From NCBI GenBank assembly GCA_964655525.1, contig CAZZNE010000001.1, positions 310,001 to 374,000 of the forward strand: 64,000 bases of DNA. The letters run 5' to 3'. Below are positions 52,044 to 60,958 of the stretch, one piece after another. A program made the position numbers and the translations under genes. Position 1 is the stretch's first letter. The number at the start of each line of letters is the position of its first letter. The notes below the pieces were generated by a model. That model made no database searches, had not been told where the DNA came from, and worked only from the letters and a program-made list of their open reading frames with translations. This DNA is from DLAJ01 sp964655525 (lineage in GTDB: Bacteria > Bacillota > Clostridia > Lachnospirales > Lachnospiraceae).

Positions 52044-54182
52044 ATGCCGGGAAATATAAAGCAGACAATTCAAGAGATTAAGATCAGGCAATGTAAAAAG
52101 GAGCATGATAAAGAAGTAGAGAGGCAGTCGGACCGCTATTCCCAATGGATTCTATCGGAAGAACCGAAGCAAAATGACGAGCTGTATCTAAGCGAGCCGG
52201 TCGGCGATATGGCGGCTTTGCCGGGGATGCAGCCTGCTGCCGCGAAGGGAAAACAAAAAAGCGTGGTGGTCGGTTTTGACGAGCTTGCCGCAAGTGCGCG
52301 TCCGCTTACGGAAGTGAAGCAGCCTATCGTGATCCTTGCGGATACACAGGCGGGCGTTCTTTCCGCGCGCGCGCAATCACGCGTTACTGCGCTGTTTGCG
52401 GCGCATCCGGACTGGGATATGATCTATGGGGATGAAGATTATTGTTTTGCAAAGCAGCGCTTCGCCCCGTGGATGAAGCCGGATTTTTCGCCGGATACGC
52501 TGTTATCGTTCCCCTATTTCGGCGGGTTTGCAGCATTTCGCCTCACATCCTATGAGGATGTGTTATGGCTCGACGACGCGTCGGGAAAGGTCAGAATCTA
52601 TGACTTTTTGCTGAAATGCAGCGAGCGGGAAAAAAAGATCGTGCATGTGCCGGAGGTGTTCTTTCACAGATCGGCGACCAGGGAGCAGTATCTGTCGTAT
52701 CAGGCGCTCGATCGGAGTGACCAGCGCATTTTGACTGCGGATGACTGTATGCCGTGGGCGCTTCCGTGGGAGGATCAGGACGATTACCGTGAGATCCGTT
52801 TACAGGCGATGAAACGGCGTGGTCATGCGGGCGAGCTTGTGCCGGATGCTTTCGGGATCCTGCAGCCTGTTTATGAGATTAAGGACAATGCGGCGGGGAA
52901 AAAACCGCTTGTATCCATAATCATACCGTCAAAAGATAATGTCGATGTGCTGGAGCGCTGCATCCGTTCCGTGCGGACGCATGAAGCGTATCCACATTAT
53001 GAGATTTTGGTGGTCGATAACGGCAGCGCCGGGGCGGTTCGCACACGGCTGATGAACCTTGCGCGGCAGTTTGCGTTTTCCTACTATTATGAGCCGATGG
53101 AATTTAATTTTTCACAGATGATCAACCTTGGCGTGTCGAAGGCGCAGGGGGACTATCTGCTCCTGTTAAACGACGACTGCGAGGTCACGCAGGATGACTG
53201 GCTGCTTAAGATGCTCGGGCAGGCGCAGCTTCCGCATGTCGGTGCGGTGGGAGCGAAGCTCTTATATCCCGATTCCGATCTGATCCAGCATGTGGGTGTG
53301 ACAAATCTGACGGCAGGACCTGCGCACAAATTACAGCGCAATTCAGATTCTCACAGCTATTATTACGGGCGGAATCGTTTTTGTTATGATTCTATCGGCG
53401 TCACGGCGGCGTGTATGATGGTCGCGCGCGATAAGTTTGCAGCGGTGGGCGGCTTTGACGAGGGACTGCGCGTTGCGTTCAACGATGTGGATTTCTGTTT
53501 TAGGCTCTTGGAGCGCGGGCTGTATCAGGTCATGCGAAACGACGTCATGCTCTATCATCATGAGTCTTTGAGCCGTGGAGATGATCTTTTAACAGAAGAA
53601 AAAACAAATCGTCTGATGCAGGAGCGCGACCTGCTCTATGAAAGGCATCCGCAATTCATAGCGCGCGATCCCTTTTACAGCGTGAATCTGCTTGGCGGTG
53701 TGATTGATTATCTGGTCAATTATCAGTATGAGTATGACAAAATCGGCTGTCAAACAGGGCTGATGGAAGGAGCGGTCGAGGTGCAGCCGGAATGGTATAA
53801 CGAGTGCCTGACTGTCATGGTGGACCGCGCGGTCAAAAAGGACATGATGGACGTTCTGACGAAGCAGACGGTCTATCAGATCGAAGGCTGGGCCTATGTG
53901 CTTGGGCAGGACAACTGCCGTTATACGATGAGTATTCTTTTGAAAAAAGAGGATGGCACGTTCATTGAGGCGGAGACGCTCAGGCGTTATCGCCCCGATG
54001 CGGTCAAAATCCTTCCTGAGCAGAAAAACATAGAGCTTTCGGGATTTGTGGCGCGTCTGCCGCTTGGCGTGCTGCCGAATGGCGATTATCCTGTTTACCT
54101 GCTTTGCAGGGATCAGTGTTCGAGGCAGCGGCTGTTGCGGGATACAGGTTCGGTGCTGAAGATAGATGAGGATGGAAAGTGA
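52044..54182 (+). CDS. Large family 2 glycosyltransferase with two domains
   Basis: The 712-residue protein starts with a charged helical region. An incomplete GT2-like domain (about residues 70-230) keeps DMIYGDEDYCF, and a complete GT2 domain follows (about 285-540): LVSIIIPSKDNVDVLERCI, VVDNGS, LLLLNDDCEV as D-x-D and VAFNDVDFCFRLLERG. The C-terminal 120 residues form a beta-type domain. Such double proteins make repeating rhamnan or similar chains in Gram-positive wall polysaccharides. It belongs with the next gene (676 residues), which has the same two-domain plan. The first domain may have lost activity. Confidence 0.85.
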   Translation: MPGNIKQTIQEIKIRQCKKEHDKEVERQSDRYSQWILSEEPKQNDELYLSEPVGDMAALPGMQPAAAKGKQKSVVVGFDELAASARPLTEVKQPIVILADTQAGVLSARAQSRVTALFAAHPDWDMIYGDEDYCFAKQRFAPWMKPDFSPDTLLSFPYFGGFAAFRLTSYEDVLWLDDASGKVRIYDFLLKCSEREKKIVHVPEVFFHRSATREQYLSYQALDRSDQRILTADDCMPWALPWEDQDDYREIRLQAMKRRGHAGELVPDAFGILQPVYEIKDNAAGKKPLVSIIIPSKDNVDVLERCIRSVRTHEAYPHYEILVVDNGSAGAVRTRLMNLARQFAFSYYYEPMEFNFSQMINLGVSKAQGDYLLLLNDDCEVTQDDWLLKMLGQAQLPHVGAVGAKLLYPDSDLIQHVGVTNLTAGPAHKLQRNSDSHSYYYGRNRFCYDSIGVTAACMMVARDKFAAVGGFDEGLRVAFNDVDFCFRLLERGLYQVMRNDVMLYHHESLSRGDDLLTEEKTNRLMQERDLLYERHPQFIARDPFYSVNLLGGVIDYLVNYQYEYDKIGCQTGLMEGAVEVQPEWYNECLTVMVDRAVKKDMMDVLTKQTVYQIEGWAYVLGQDNCRYTMSILLKKEDGTFIEAETLRRYRPDAVKILPEQKNIELSGFVARLPLGVLPNGDYPVYLLCRDQCSRQRLLRDTGSVLKIDEDGK

Positions 54183-54207
54183 AATGTCATAATGGGTGTT
54201 GAGTTAT

Positions 54208-54336
54208 GCAACCGATACAATCCAACGCGGGCACGCTTGCGCTGCAATTCGACCGTAACGGTACGTAACATGCGAAAATACCGCATGTAAGTACCGACGC
54301 TCTCATAACACCTGCTGATGGATTTGTATCGTTTGC
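54208..54336. repeat. Palindromic structured element, copy B
   Basis: The outer stem is GCAAcCGATACAA (54208-54220) with TTGTATCGtTTGC (54324-54336). The core carries GGTAC/GTACC and ACATGCG/CGCATGT (54268-54274, 54282-54288). It is the partner of copy A at 31072-31277: the 109-base core is about 84 percent identical without gaps. The closing stems differ in sequence but both pair. It fills the 220-base gap between two GT2 genes. Confidence 0.8.
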
Positions 54337-54402
54337 ACCATCATAAACAATAGGAATGACGCTTCGCTTTCATCAATAAAACAAATTGTAACGGAGAAAA
54401 AT

Positions 54403-56433
54403 ATGTCTGACAGGCAACAAGAGGAGCTGCTTTCCTATTATCAGGCGGCTTACGAAAAAGAAAAAATGAAAAACGCGCAGCTTTCGGGGCGGCTCGCGGA
54501 TGCGCAGAGCCGTGCCGACGATCTGCAGTATAAGCTCGATCATATCAAGAACAACCCGCTTTGGAAGGCAACATTTCCGGTGCGCGGGCTGATCCATGTG
54601 CTCATCCGCACAAAAGACCGGATCAAGCGTTACGGCAATCCGAAGGGGCTGATGCGCAAGATCCGAAACAAGATGCAGGAGAAACGGGCGATCGCACGCT
54701 ACGGGACGAAAAGCTTTCCCTCCAAGGAGGAGAGAGCGGAGTTGAAGCGCACGAATTTTCCCCAAAACGTCAAGTTTTCGATTTTGGTACCGCTGTGGAA
54801 TACGCCGGAGAAGTTTTTGCGCGAGATGATCGAATCCGTGCAGTGGCAGGTGTATGAGAACTGGGAGCTCTGCCTTGCCGACGGCTCAGATGAGGCGCAC
54901 GCCTATGTCGGCGAGATCGTGGCAAAGTATATGCAGTCGGATGCGCGTATCCGCTATCAGAAGCTTTCTGAAAATAAGGGGATCGCGGGCAACACGAACG
55001 AATGCTGCGCAATGGCGACGGGAGAGTATATCGGCCTGTTCGATCATGACGACATTCTGCATCCGTGTGCGCTCTATGAGTATATGAAGGTGATCTGCGA
55101 AAAGGACGCGGATTATATTTATTGCGATGAGGCGACGTTCCACAAGGGAAATATTAACCGCATGATCACATTGCATTTTAAGTCGGACTATGCGGTGGAT
55201 ACGCTGCGCGCCAACAATTATATCTGCCATTTCAGCGTTTTTTCCAAAAAGCTGTTAGAGGGCGGGGAGCTGTTCCGTTCGCAGTTTGACGGCAGTCAGG
55301 ATCATGATATGATCCTGCGTCTGACGGATAAGGCGGAGCGCGTTGTGCATGTGCCGAAGCTGCTGTATTACTGGCGTTCCCACAAAGCAAGCGTGGCTTC
55401 CGACATCAGCGCGAAGCCCTATGCGATCGAGGGAGCGAAGGGCGCGGTGGCGGCGCACTTAAAATCGCATGGCTTTGAGGATTTTGAGATCCTATCGACA
55501 CGCGCTTTTGAGACAATCTTTCGCATCAAATACGCGTTGACGGCACGTCCGCTCATTTCGATTCTGATCCCCAATAAGGATCATGTCTCGGACTTAAGCC
55601 GATGCATCGAGTCGATCTTAGACAAATCGACCTATGACAATTACGAGATCATCGTCATTGAAAATAACAGTACGACAAAGGAGATTCGGGATTATTACAA
55701 CGAGATCGCCAAGCATCCGAACATCCGGGTTGAGACGTATGAGGGAGAATTTAATTACTCCAAGATCAACAACTTCGGCGCGTCGAAGGCGAAAGGCGAC
55801 TATCTTCTTTTGCTGAACAACGATACGCAGGTCATTACGCTTGACTGGATGGAGGAGCTGTTGATGTATGCGCAGCGCGACGATGTGGCGTGTGTGGGAG
55901 CGAAGCTTTACTATGAGGATTACACGATCCAGCACGCGGGTATCGTCATCGGACTCGGCGCGCACCGCACTGCGGGGCATACGCATTATAAAGTCAACAA
56001 AGAAAACCTGGGATATATGGGAAAACTCTGCTATGCGCAGGACGTCAGCGCCGTGACAGGCGCCTGCCTCATGGTGAAAAAATCATTGTTTGACAAGGTG
56101 GGCGGTTTGGACGAGCAGTTTGCGGTTGCGTTAAACGACGTAGATTTCTGCCTGCGCATGCGCGAGCTCGGATATCTGAACGTCTTCACGCCGTTTGCGG
56201 AGCTGTTTCACTACGAATCCGTTTCGCGCGGGTCGGACGTTTCCAAGAGCGCTTCCAAGGGAAGCACGAAGGAGGCTGTCAAAGAAGCAGATGCGGCAGA
56301 CGCAAAAAGGGCGTCGCGCTACAACGACGAGGCGGCGCGCTTTAGGGAGAAATGGAAAGAAGCCCTCGCGGCGGGTGACCCCTACTTTAATCCAAATTTC
56401 TCTTTAGATAATTCGGATTATGTGTTATACTAA
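54403..56433 (+). CDS. Large family 2 glycosyltransferase with two GT2 domains
   Basis: A 676-residue protein begins with a coiled-coil stretch (about residues 5-50). GT2 domain one (about 125-330) has FSILVPLWNTPEKFLREMI and GLFDHDDILHP. GT2 domain two (about 383-590) has ISILIPNKDHVSDLSRCI, IENNSTT, LLLLNNDTQV and VALNDVDFCLRMRELG. Two active-looking GT2 domains in one chain suggest alternating linkages in a polymer, as in rhamnan synthesis. Domain one is closely similar to the single GT2 at 58477-59769. AACGGAG precedes the ATG. A basic and acidic low-complexity stretch lies near residues 605-650. Confidence 0.9.
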   Translation: MSDRQQEELLSYYQAAYEKEKMKNAQLSGRLADAQSRADDLQYKLDHIKNNPLWKATFPVRGLIHVLIRTKDRIKRYGNPKGLMRKIRNKMQEKRAIARYGTKSFPSKEERAELKRTNFPQNVKFSILVPLWNTPEKFLREMIESVQWQVYENWELCLADGSDEAHAYVGEIVAKYMQSDARIRYQKLSENKGIAGNTNECCAMATGEYIGLFDHDDILHPCALYEYMKVICEKDADYIYCDEATFHKGNINRMITLHFKSDYAVDTLRANNYICHFSVFSKKLLEGGELFRSQFDGSQDHDMILRLTDKAERVVHVPKLLYYWRSHKASVASDISAKPYAIEGAKGAVAAHLKSHGFEDFEILSTRAFETIFRIKYALTARPLISILIPNKDHVSDLSRCIESILDKSTYDNYEIIVIENNSTTKEIRDYYNEIAKHPNIRVETYEGEFNYSKINNFGASKAKGDYLLLLNNDTQVITLDWMEELLMYAQRDDVACVGAKLYYEDYTIQHAGIVIGLGAHRTAGHTHYKVNKENLGYMGKLCYAQDVSAVTGACLMVKKSLFDKVGGLDEQFAVALNDVDFCLRMRELGYLNVFTPFAELFHYESVSRGSDVSKSASKGSTKEAVKEADAADAKRASRYNDEAARFREKWKEALAAGDPYFNPNFSLDNSDYVLY

Positions 56434-56440
56434 GCAATGC

Positions 56441-56551
56441 GGGAGCAAGGCGGCGTTGGACGAATATGAAGAAATGCAGAAAAATCCGAATAAATACAAG
56501 CGTTACGGGTCTTTTGATGAAATTTTAGATGAGGTACTTGGCGATGCTTGA
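56441..56551 (+). pseudogene. Remnant of a RelB/DinJ-type antitoxin, C-terminal end
   Basis: The frame reads GSKAALDEYEEMQKNPNKYK and continues RYGSFDEILDEVLGDA before a TGA at 56549-56551. This matches the usual C-terminal end of RelB/DinJ antitoxins (DEYEEM...NPxKYKRYxSFDE). The N-terminal DNA-binding half is missing, and the frame runs back into the end of the upstream GT2 gene in another phase. No start codon with a ribosome binding site is seen, and no toxin gene follows. It looks like debris of a toxin-antitoxin pair that was once inserted between the GT2 and phosphoglucomutase genes. Confidence 0.65.
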
Positions 56552-56639
56552 ATTTTTATTCCGTACAGGAACACACTCTGACTTGTTTTGACAGGCATTA
56601 ATGTAAAGAAAGTAAAAATAAAAACAGGAGGGACGAGGA

Positions 56640-58367
56640 ATGGGTTACATGGAGCAGTATCAATTTTGGTGCGAGGATTCTTATTTTGACGCGGAGACAA
56701 AGGCGGAGCTTGTGGCGATCAAAGACAATGCCGCAGAGATTGAGGATCGTTTTTACAAGGAATTAGAGTTTGGAACGGGCGGACTGCGCGGCGTGATCGG
56801 CGCAGGAACGAACCGGATGAACATTTATACGGTGCGCAAGGCAACACAGGGCCTTGCAAACTATATCATCCAGAATAACGGACAGGACAAGGGGATTGCG
56901 ATCGCGTATGATTCCCGTTTCATGTCCCCCGAATTCGCAGATGAGGCGGCGCTCTGCATGGCAGCAAACGGCATCAAAGCGTATGTGTTTGAGTCGCTTC
57001 GCCCGACACCGGAGCTTTCATTTGCGCTCCGTACGCTTGGCTGTATTTCCGGCATTGTCATCACGGCGAGCCACAATCCGCCTGAATATAACGGCTATAA
57101 GGTATATTGGGAGGACGGCGCACAGATTACCGCACCGAAGGATAAGGAGATCATTGAAAAGGTCAAAGCGGTAACGGATTACCATACCGTAAAGACAATG
57201 GACAAGCAGGACGCAATGGCTGCCGGACTTTACAATGTCATCGGTAAGGAGATCGACGATGCGTACATGGTAGAGTTAAAGAAGCAGATCATTCATCCCG
57301 AGGTGATCAAAGAGGTTGCCGAGGATATTAAGATCGTGTATACGCCGCTGCACGGAACGGGCAACATTCCGGTGCGCAGAGTGCTTTCCGAGCTGGGCTT
57401 CAAACATGTTTACGTTGTTCCCGAGCAGGAAGATCCGGATCCGAAGTTTACGACGTTAGAGTACCCGAATCCGGAGGATCCCAAGGCGTTTGCGTTAGCA
57501 TTAAAGCTCGCAAAGGAAAAGGACGCGGATATCGTGCTTGCAACCGACCCGGATGCGGATCGTCTCGGCATTTACGCAAAGGACACAAAAACAGGGGAAT
57601 ATGTCTCCTTTACCGGCAATATGAGCGGCATGCTCATTGCGGAATATCTGTTAAGAGAACGCAAAGCGACCGGCACGATGCCGGAGAATCCGGCGCTTGT
57701 CACGACGATCGTGACGACCAATATGGCGCGGGCAATCGCTGAGGATTACGGATGCAGATTCGTGGAGGTCCTGACAGGCTTTAAGTTTATCGGCGAGCAG
57801 ATCAAGCTCTTTGAGCAGAGTGGCTCCAACAACTATGTATTCGGCTTAGAGGAGAGCTACGGCTGTCTTGCCGGAACCCACGCGAGGGATAAGGACGCCT
57901 GTGTTGCCGTTATGTGTCTCTGCGAGGTTGCCGCATGGTGCAAGAAGCAGGGCATTACCGTATGGGATCAGATGTTGAATATCTATGAGAAGTATGGATA
58001 CTATAAAGAGGGGCAGTATGCGATCACCTTAAAGGGTATCGACGGTTCCAAACAGATTGCGGCGATGATGGATGGCTTACGGCAGAATCCGCCGAAAGAG
58101 TTTGGCGGACTGAAGGTATTAAAGCTGCGTGATTATGTATTAGATCAGGTGACGGATATGGAGACGGGCGCGGTGACACCGACCGGACTTCCGAATTCCA
58201 ACGTACTCTACTTTGATCTGGAGAATGATTCCTGGTGCTGCGCGCGTCCGTCCGGTACGGAGCCGAAGATTAAATTCTACATGGGCGTAAAGGGTTCAAG
58301 CCTTGCGGATTCCGATGAGAAGCTTCAGGCGCTGACCGCAGCGGTAAAGGAAAAAATAGATAAATAA
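56640..58367 (+). CDS. Phospho-sugar mutase (phosphoglucomutase/phosphomannomutase)
   Basis: The 575-residue alpha-D-phosphohexomutase interconverts hexose 6- and 1-phosphates. The active serine is in ITASHNPPEYNGYKVYW near residue 144, the metal loop is DPDADRLGIY near residue 305, the sugar loop is GLEESYGC near residue 403, and the phosphate-binding end is RPSGTEPKIKFY near residue 537. The length and the first segment fit the PgcA type of Firmicutes, which makes glucose-1-phosphate for UDP- and dTDP-glucose. GGAGGGACGAGGA precedes the ATG. A perfect TTGACA at 56588 without a good -10 may belong to its promoter. Confidence 0.95.
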   Translation: MGYMEQYQFWCEDSYFDAETKAELVAIKDNAAEIEDRFYKELEFGTGGLRGVIGAGTNRMNIYTVRKATQGLANYIIQNNGQDKGIAIAYDSRFMSPEFADEAALCMAANGIKAYVFESLRPTPELSFALRTLGCISGIVITASHNPPEYNGYKVYWEDGAQITAPKDKEIIEKVKAVTDYHTVKTMDKQDAMAAGLYNVIGKEIDDAYMVELKKQIIHPEVIKEVAEDIKIVYTPLHGTGNIPVRRVLSELGFKHVYVVPEQEDPDPKFTTLEYPNPEDPKAFALALKLAKEKDADIVLATDPDADRLGIYAKDTKTGEYVSFTGNMSGMLIAEYLLRERKATGTMPENPALVTTIVTTNMARAIAEDYGCRFVEVLTGFKFIGEQIKLFEQSGSNNYVFGLEESYGCLAGTHARDKDACVAVMCLCEVAAWCKKQGITVWDQMLNIYEKYGYYKEGQYAITLKGIDGSKQIAAMMDGLRQNPPKEFGGLKVLKLRDYVLDQVTDMETGAVTPTGLPNSNVLYFDLENDSWCCARPSGTEPKIKFYMGVKGSSLADSDEKLQALTAAVKEKIDK

Positions 58368-58381
58368 CAAATGATATTTAT

Positions 58382-58454
58382 AAAGCATGCAGTCAAATGT
58401 GTGGCTGCATGCTTTTGCATGCGAGTCAAAGTATGTTGACTGCATGCTTTTGTA
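58382..58454 (+). terminator. Tandem hairpin terminator with alternative pairing
   Basis: The left arm AAAGCATGCAGTCAA at 58382-58396 can pair over 11 bases with CTGCATGCTTT (58405-58415) or over 15 bases with TTGACTGCATGCTTT (58436-58450). Both right arms end in a T-run. It lies 15 bases after the phosphoglucomutase stop and before the next GT2 gene. It may be a terminator or an attenuator-like switch. Confidence 0.65.
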
Positions 58455-58476
58455 TGCGGGGAGACGGCCGATCACA

Positions 58477-59769
58477 ATGACAGGAAGACAATTATCGGAC
58501 GGAATCAAAAAAACATTCCGTTATGCGAAGCGGAACGGCTGGCGCAATGCGTATTATGCGGCAATGGAACGCTTAAAACAATTAAAGAAGCATTATGAAT
58601 ATGAGCCGCCGTCGAACGAGCTTCTTGCGGCGCAGCGGACGCATATCTGGATGAATGCGCCCAAAGTGAGCGTTCTTGTACCGGCGTATGAGACAAACGA
58701 GGCGTTTCTAAAAGAATTGATCGACAGCGTCAGAGCGCAGACCTACAGCAATTGGGAGCTGATCGTGGCGGATGCGAGTGCGGGGGATGGCGTAAAAAAC
58801 GTTGTATATCCTTATACCCGCGAGGATGCGCGGATGAATTATCACCGTTTGGGAGAAAATAAAGGAATCTCCGGTAATACCAATGCGGGACTTCCCTTTG
58901 TGAACGGCGCGTATACGGTGCTGCTGGATCACGATGATCTTTTAACACCGGACGCAATTTATGAGATGGTCTGCGCGGCGGCGAAAGATCCGGAGGCGGC
59001 GCTTTTTTACTCGGATGAAGATAAATGCGATGAGAGGGCAGATCATTTTCATGCGCCCCATGTAAAGCCCGAATTTGATCTGGATTATTTCTTGACCAAT
59101 AATTATATCTGCCATCTGGCCATGCTAAAGACGGATGTGCTGAAAAGCTTACGTCTGCGACCGGAATATGACGGGGCGCAGGATTACGATCTGTTCCTGC
59201 GGACAGCCGCGGCGGGGAAAAAAATCGTGCATGTGCCGAAAGTGCTCTATCATTGGCGCAGTCACGGGCAGTCAACGGCGGACAATCCGGAAAGCAAGCG
59301 CTATGCTTATGAGGCGGGCAGGCGCGCGCTGGATGATTTTTACAGGAGTATGGGATGGGCGGCGCATGCCGAGGAGGACATGCATGTCGGCTTTTATCGT
59401 ACCGTTTATGAGACAAACATATTTGACGTGCGCTCCGAAGTCGGCATAACAGGCGGCAGGCTTGTGCGCCGGAACAAAGTGACGGGTGGCGCGATGACAG
59501 AGGACGGAACATTGCTGTATGGCGGGCTGCCTATGCATTACAGCGGCTATATGAATCGTGCCGTGCTTGCGCAGAGCGTACCGGCGCTTGATTTACGCTG
59601 TATGTCGGTGCGGGAGGAGCTAAAGGAACTGTATGAGGAATATACCGCCCGGCTGGAACAGGGAGAGGAAGCTGCGATCGATTTAAGCCTTTCTTTTTGT
59701 GTGGAAGTCCGCAGGCGGGGATACCTCTTGATTTACAATCCATGGGATTTATGCTATACTGAAAGATGA
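58477..59769 (+). CDS. Family 2 glycosyltransferase
   Basis: The 430-residue protein has a GT2 domain at about residues 67-290: VSVLVPAYETNEAFLKELID, VADASAG, LLDHDDLLTPDAIYEM as D-x-D and YDGAQDYDLFLRTAAAG. The C-terminal 110 residues are not clearly assigned. Codons upstream to 58387 lie inside the terminator hairpins and are not taken as coding; the ATG at 58477 has GGGGAG at a longish 13 bases. It is closely similar to domain one of the 676-residue GT2 at 54403-56433, so one gene probably arose from the other by duplication of a domain. Confidence 0.88.
   Translation: MTGRQLSDGIKKTFRYAKRNGWRNAYYAAMERLKQLKKHYEYEPPSNELLAAQRTHIWMNAPKVSVLVPAYETNEAFLKELIDSVRAQTYSNWELIVADASAGDGVKNVVYPYTREDARMNYHRLGENKGISGNTNAGLPFVNGAYTVLLDHDDLLTPDAIYEMVCAAAKDPEAALFYSDEDKCDERADHFHAPHVKPEFDLDYFLTNNYICHLAMLKTDVLKSLRLRPEYDGAQDYDLFLRTAAAGKKIVHVPKVLYHWRSHGQSTADNPESKRYAYEAGRRALDDFYRSMGWAAHAEEDMHVGFYRTVYETNIFDVRSEVGITGGRLVRRNKVTGGAMTEDGTLLYGGLPMHYSGYMNRAVLAQSVPALDLRCMSVREELKELYEEYTARLEQGEEAAIDLSLSFCVEVRRRGYLLIYNPWDLCYTER
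59732..59760 (+). promoter_or_regulatory. Promoter upstream of the GT2 gene at 59846
   Basis: TTTACA at 59732-59737, a 17-base spacer and TATACT at 59755-59760 with an extended TGc form a promoter inside the last codons of the upstream gene. The leader of about 80 bases holds a GACGCG/CGCGTC hairpin at 59803-59818. Confidence 0.5.
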
Positions 59770-59845
59770 TTTTACAAAATCTGTCAAAACAGGAGACTAT
59801 CTGACGCGCTGCCGCGTCTATTAAATATTGGGGGAAACGTTAGGA

Positions 59846-60859
59846 ATGTCCAAGGTTACGGTTGTCATACCGAATTACAATGGAAAAAAATACGTAAAGC
59901 CCTGTATGGATTCCCTGATGGTGCAGAGTTTCACCGATTTTTCAGTCATCATCGTCGATAACGCTTCCACGGATGAAAGCATGGACGTCCTTGACGAATG
60001 GATGACAGAAAAAGGAAACAAGGAATGGGCGGCGAGTGCAGATACTAACGGTATCCCAAGGGTTACCTGTATCAGATTAAACAAAAATACCGGTTTTTCC
60101 CACGCAGTTAATCTCGGGATCGGGCGCGCCAAAGGAGCATATGTTTTTTTGCTCAATAACGACACGAGTGTCCACCGGGAATGCCTGTCAGAGCTTGTCC
60201 GGTTTATGGACTCACATGAAAACGCATTTTGTGCGGGAGCAAAAATGCTGATGATGTCGTCGCCCGACTATATTGATGACTGCGGCGATTACTATAATGC
60301 GCTTGGCTATGCGTATGCCGCCGGAAAAGGAAAAAAGAGTGCGGATTACAAGGCGGTGCGGGAGGTATTTTCCGCCTGCGCGGGTGCGGCGCTATATCGG
60401 ACAGATCTGCTTCGTCGCATCGGGCTGTTTGACGAAAATCATTTTGCTTATCTTGAGGACGTCGATGTCGGCTACCGCGCGCGTCTGCATGGGCTATCCA
60501 GTTATATTGTGCCCTCAGGCGTGGTGCTTCATGCGGGAAGCGCGGTGAGTGGTTCGAGGCATAACGCGTTTAAGGTGCGCTTATCGTCCAGGAACAGTAT
60601 TTATGTGATCTACAAAAACCAGCCGCTATTGCAACGGTTGTTAAATTTGCCTTTCATTTTTGCAGGCATACTTGTGAAGTTTCTATATTTTAGTAAAAAA
60701 GGACTTGGCGGCGTTTATGTGAAAGGAGTGGCTGTCGGGATCCGGTTTTGTTTTACAAAGGAGGCGGGCAGGCACAGAGTTCGTTTCCGACCGGAAAATT
60801 TGCGGTATTATGTACGGATTCAGTGGGAATTATGGCGAAATCTGTTCTATATGCGTTAA
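59846..60859 (+). CDS. Family 2 glycosyltransferase, rhamnosyltransferase-like
   Basis: The 337-residue protein has VTVVIPNYNGKKYVKPCMDS at the N-terminus, IVDNASTDES, NKNTGFSHAVN, the D-x-D in FLLNNDTSVH near residue 108 and FAYLEDVDVGYRARLHG near residue 205. This pattern is common in rhamnosyltransferases (WbbL type). A hydrophobic segment near residues 268-288 may hold it at the membrane. The ATG is preferred over a TTG six codons earlier. Together with the dTDP-sugar genes it suggests a 6-deoxyhexose in the polymer. Confidence 0.87.
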   Translation: MSKVTVVIPNYNGKKYVKPCMDSLMVQSFTDFSVIIVDNASTDESMDVLDEWMTEKGNKEWAASADTNGIPRVTCIRLNKNTGFSHAVNLGIGRAKGAYVFLLNNDTSVHRECLSELVRFMDSHENAFCAGAKMLMMSSPDYIDDCGDYYNALGYAYAAGKGKKSADYKAVREVFSACAGAALYRTDLLRRIGLFDENHFAYLEDVDVGYRARLHGLSSYIVPSGVVLHAGSAVSGSRHNAFKVRLSSRNSIYVIYKNQPLLQRLLNLPFIFAGILVKFLYFSKKGLGGVYVKGVAVGIRFCFTKEAGRHRVRFRPENLRYYVRIQWELWRNLFYMR

Positions 60860-60899
60860 TCCGGACGGGGATGAGAATGTAAAATTAAGTAAATTTTTA

Positions 60900-60928
60900 T
60901 TGTAAAAAAGTGAATCGTATTGTAATAT
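60900..60928 (+). promoter_or_regulatory. Promoter of the phosphoglycosyltransferase gene
   Basis: TTGTAA at 60900-60905, a 17-base spacer and TAATAT at 60923-60928 fit a sigma-A promoter. The leader to the TTG start at 60959 is about 24 bases and contains the ribosome binding site AGGGTGA. Confidence 0.55.
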
Positions 60929-60958
60929 GTTGATGGTGTGAAAACAGGGTGATTGAAC

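Noticed and set aside
56588..56618. Full promoter for the phosphoglucomutase gene
   Set aside because: TTGACA is perfect, but the only -10-like sequence (TAAAAA) is 19 bases away and poor, so it is mentioned only in the gene entry.
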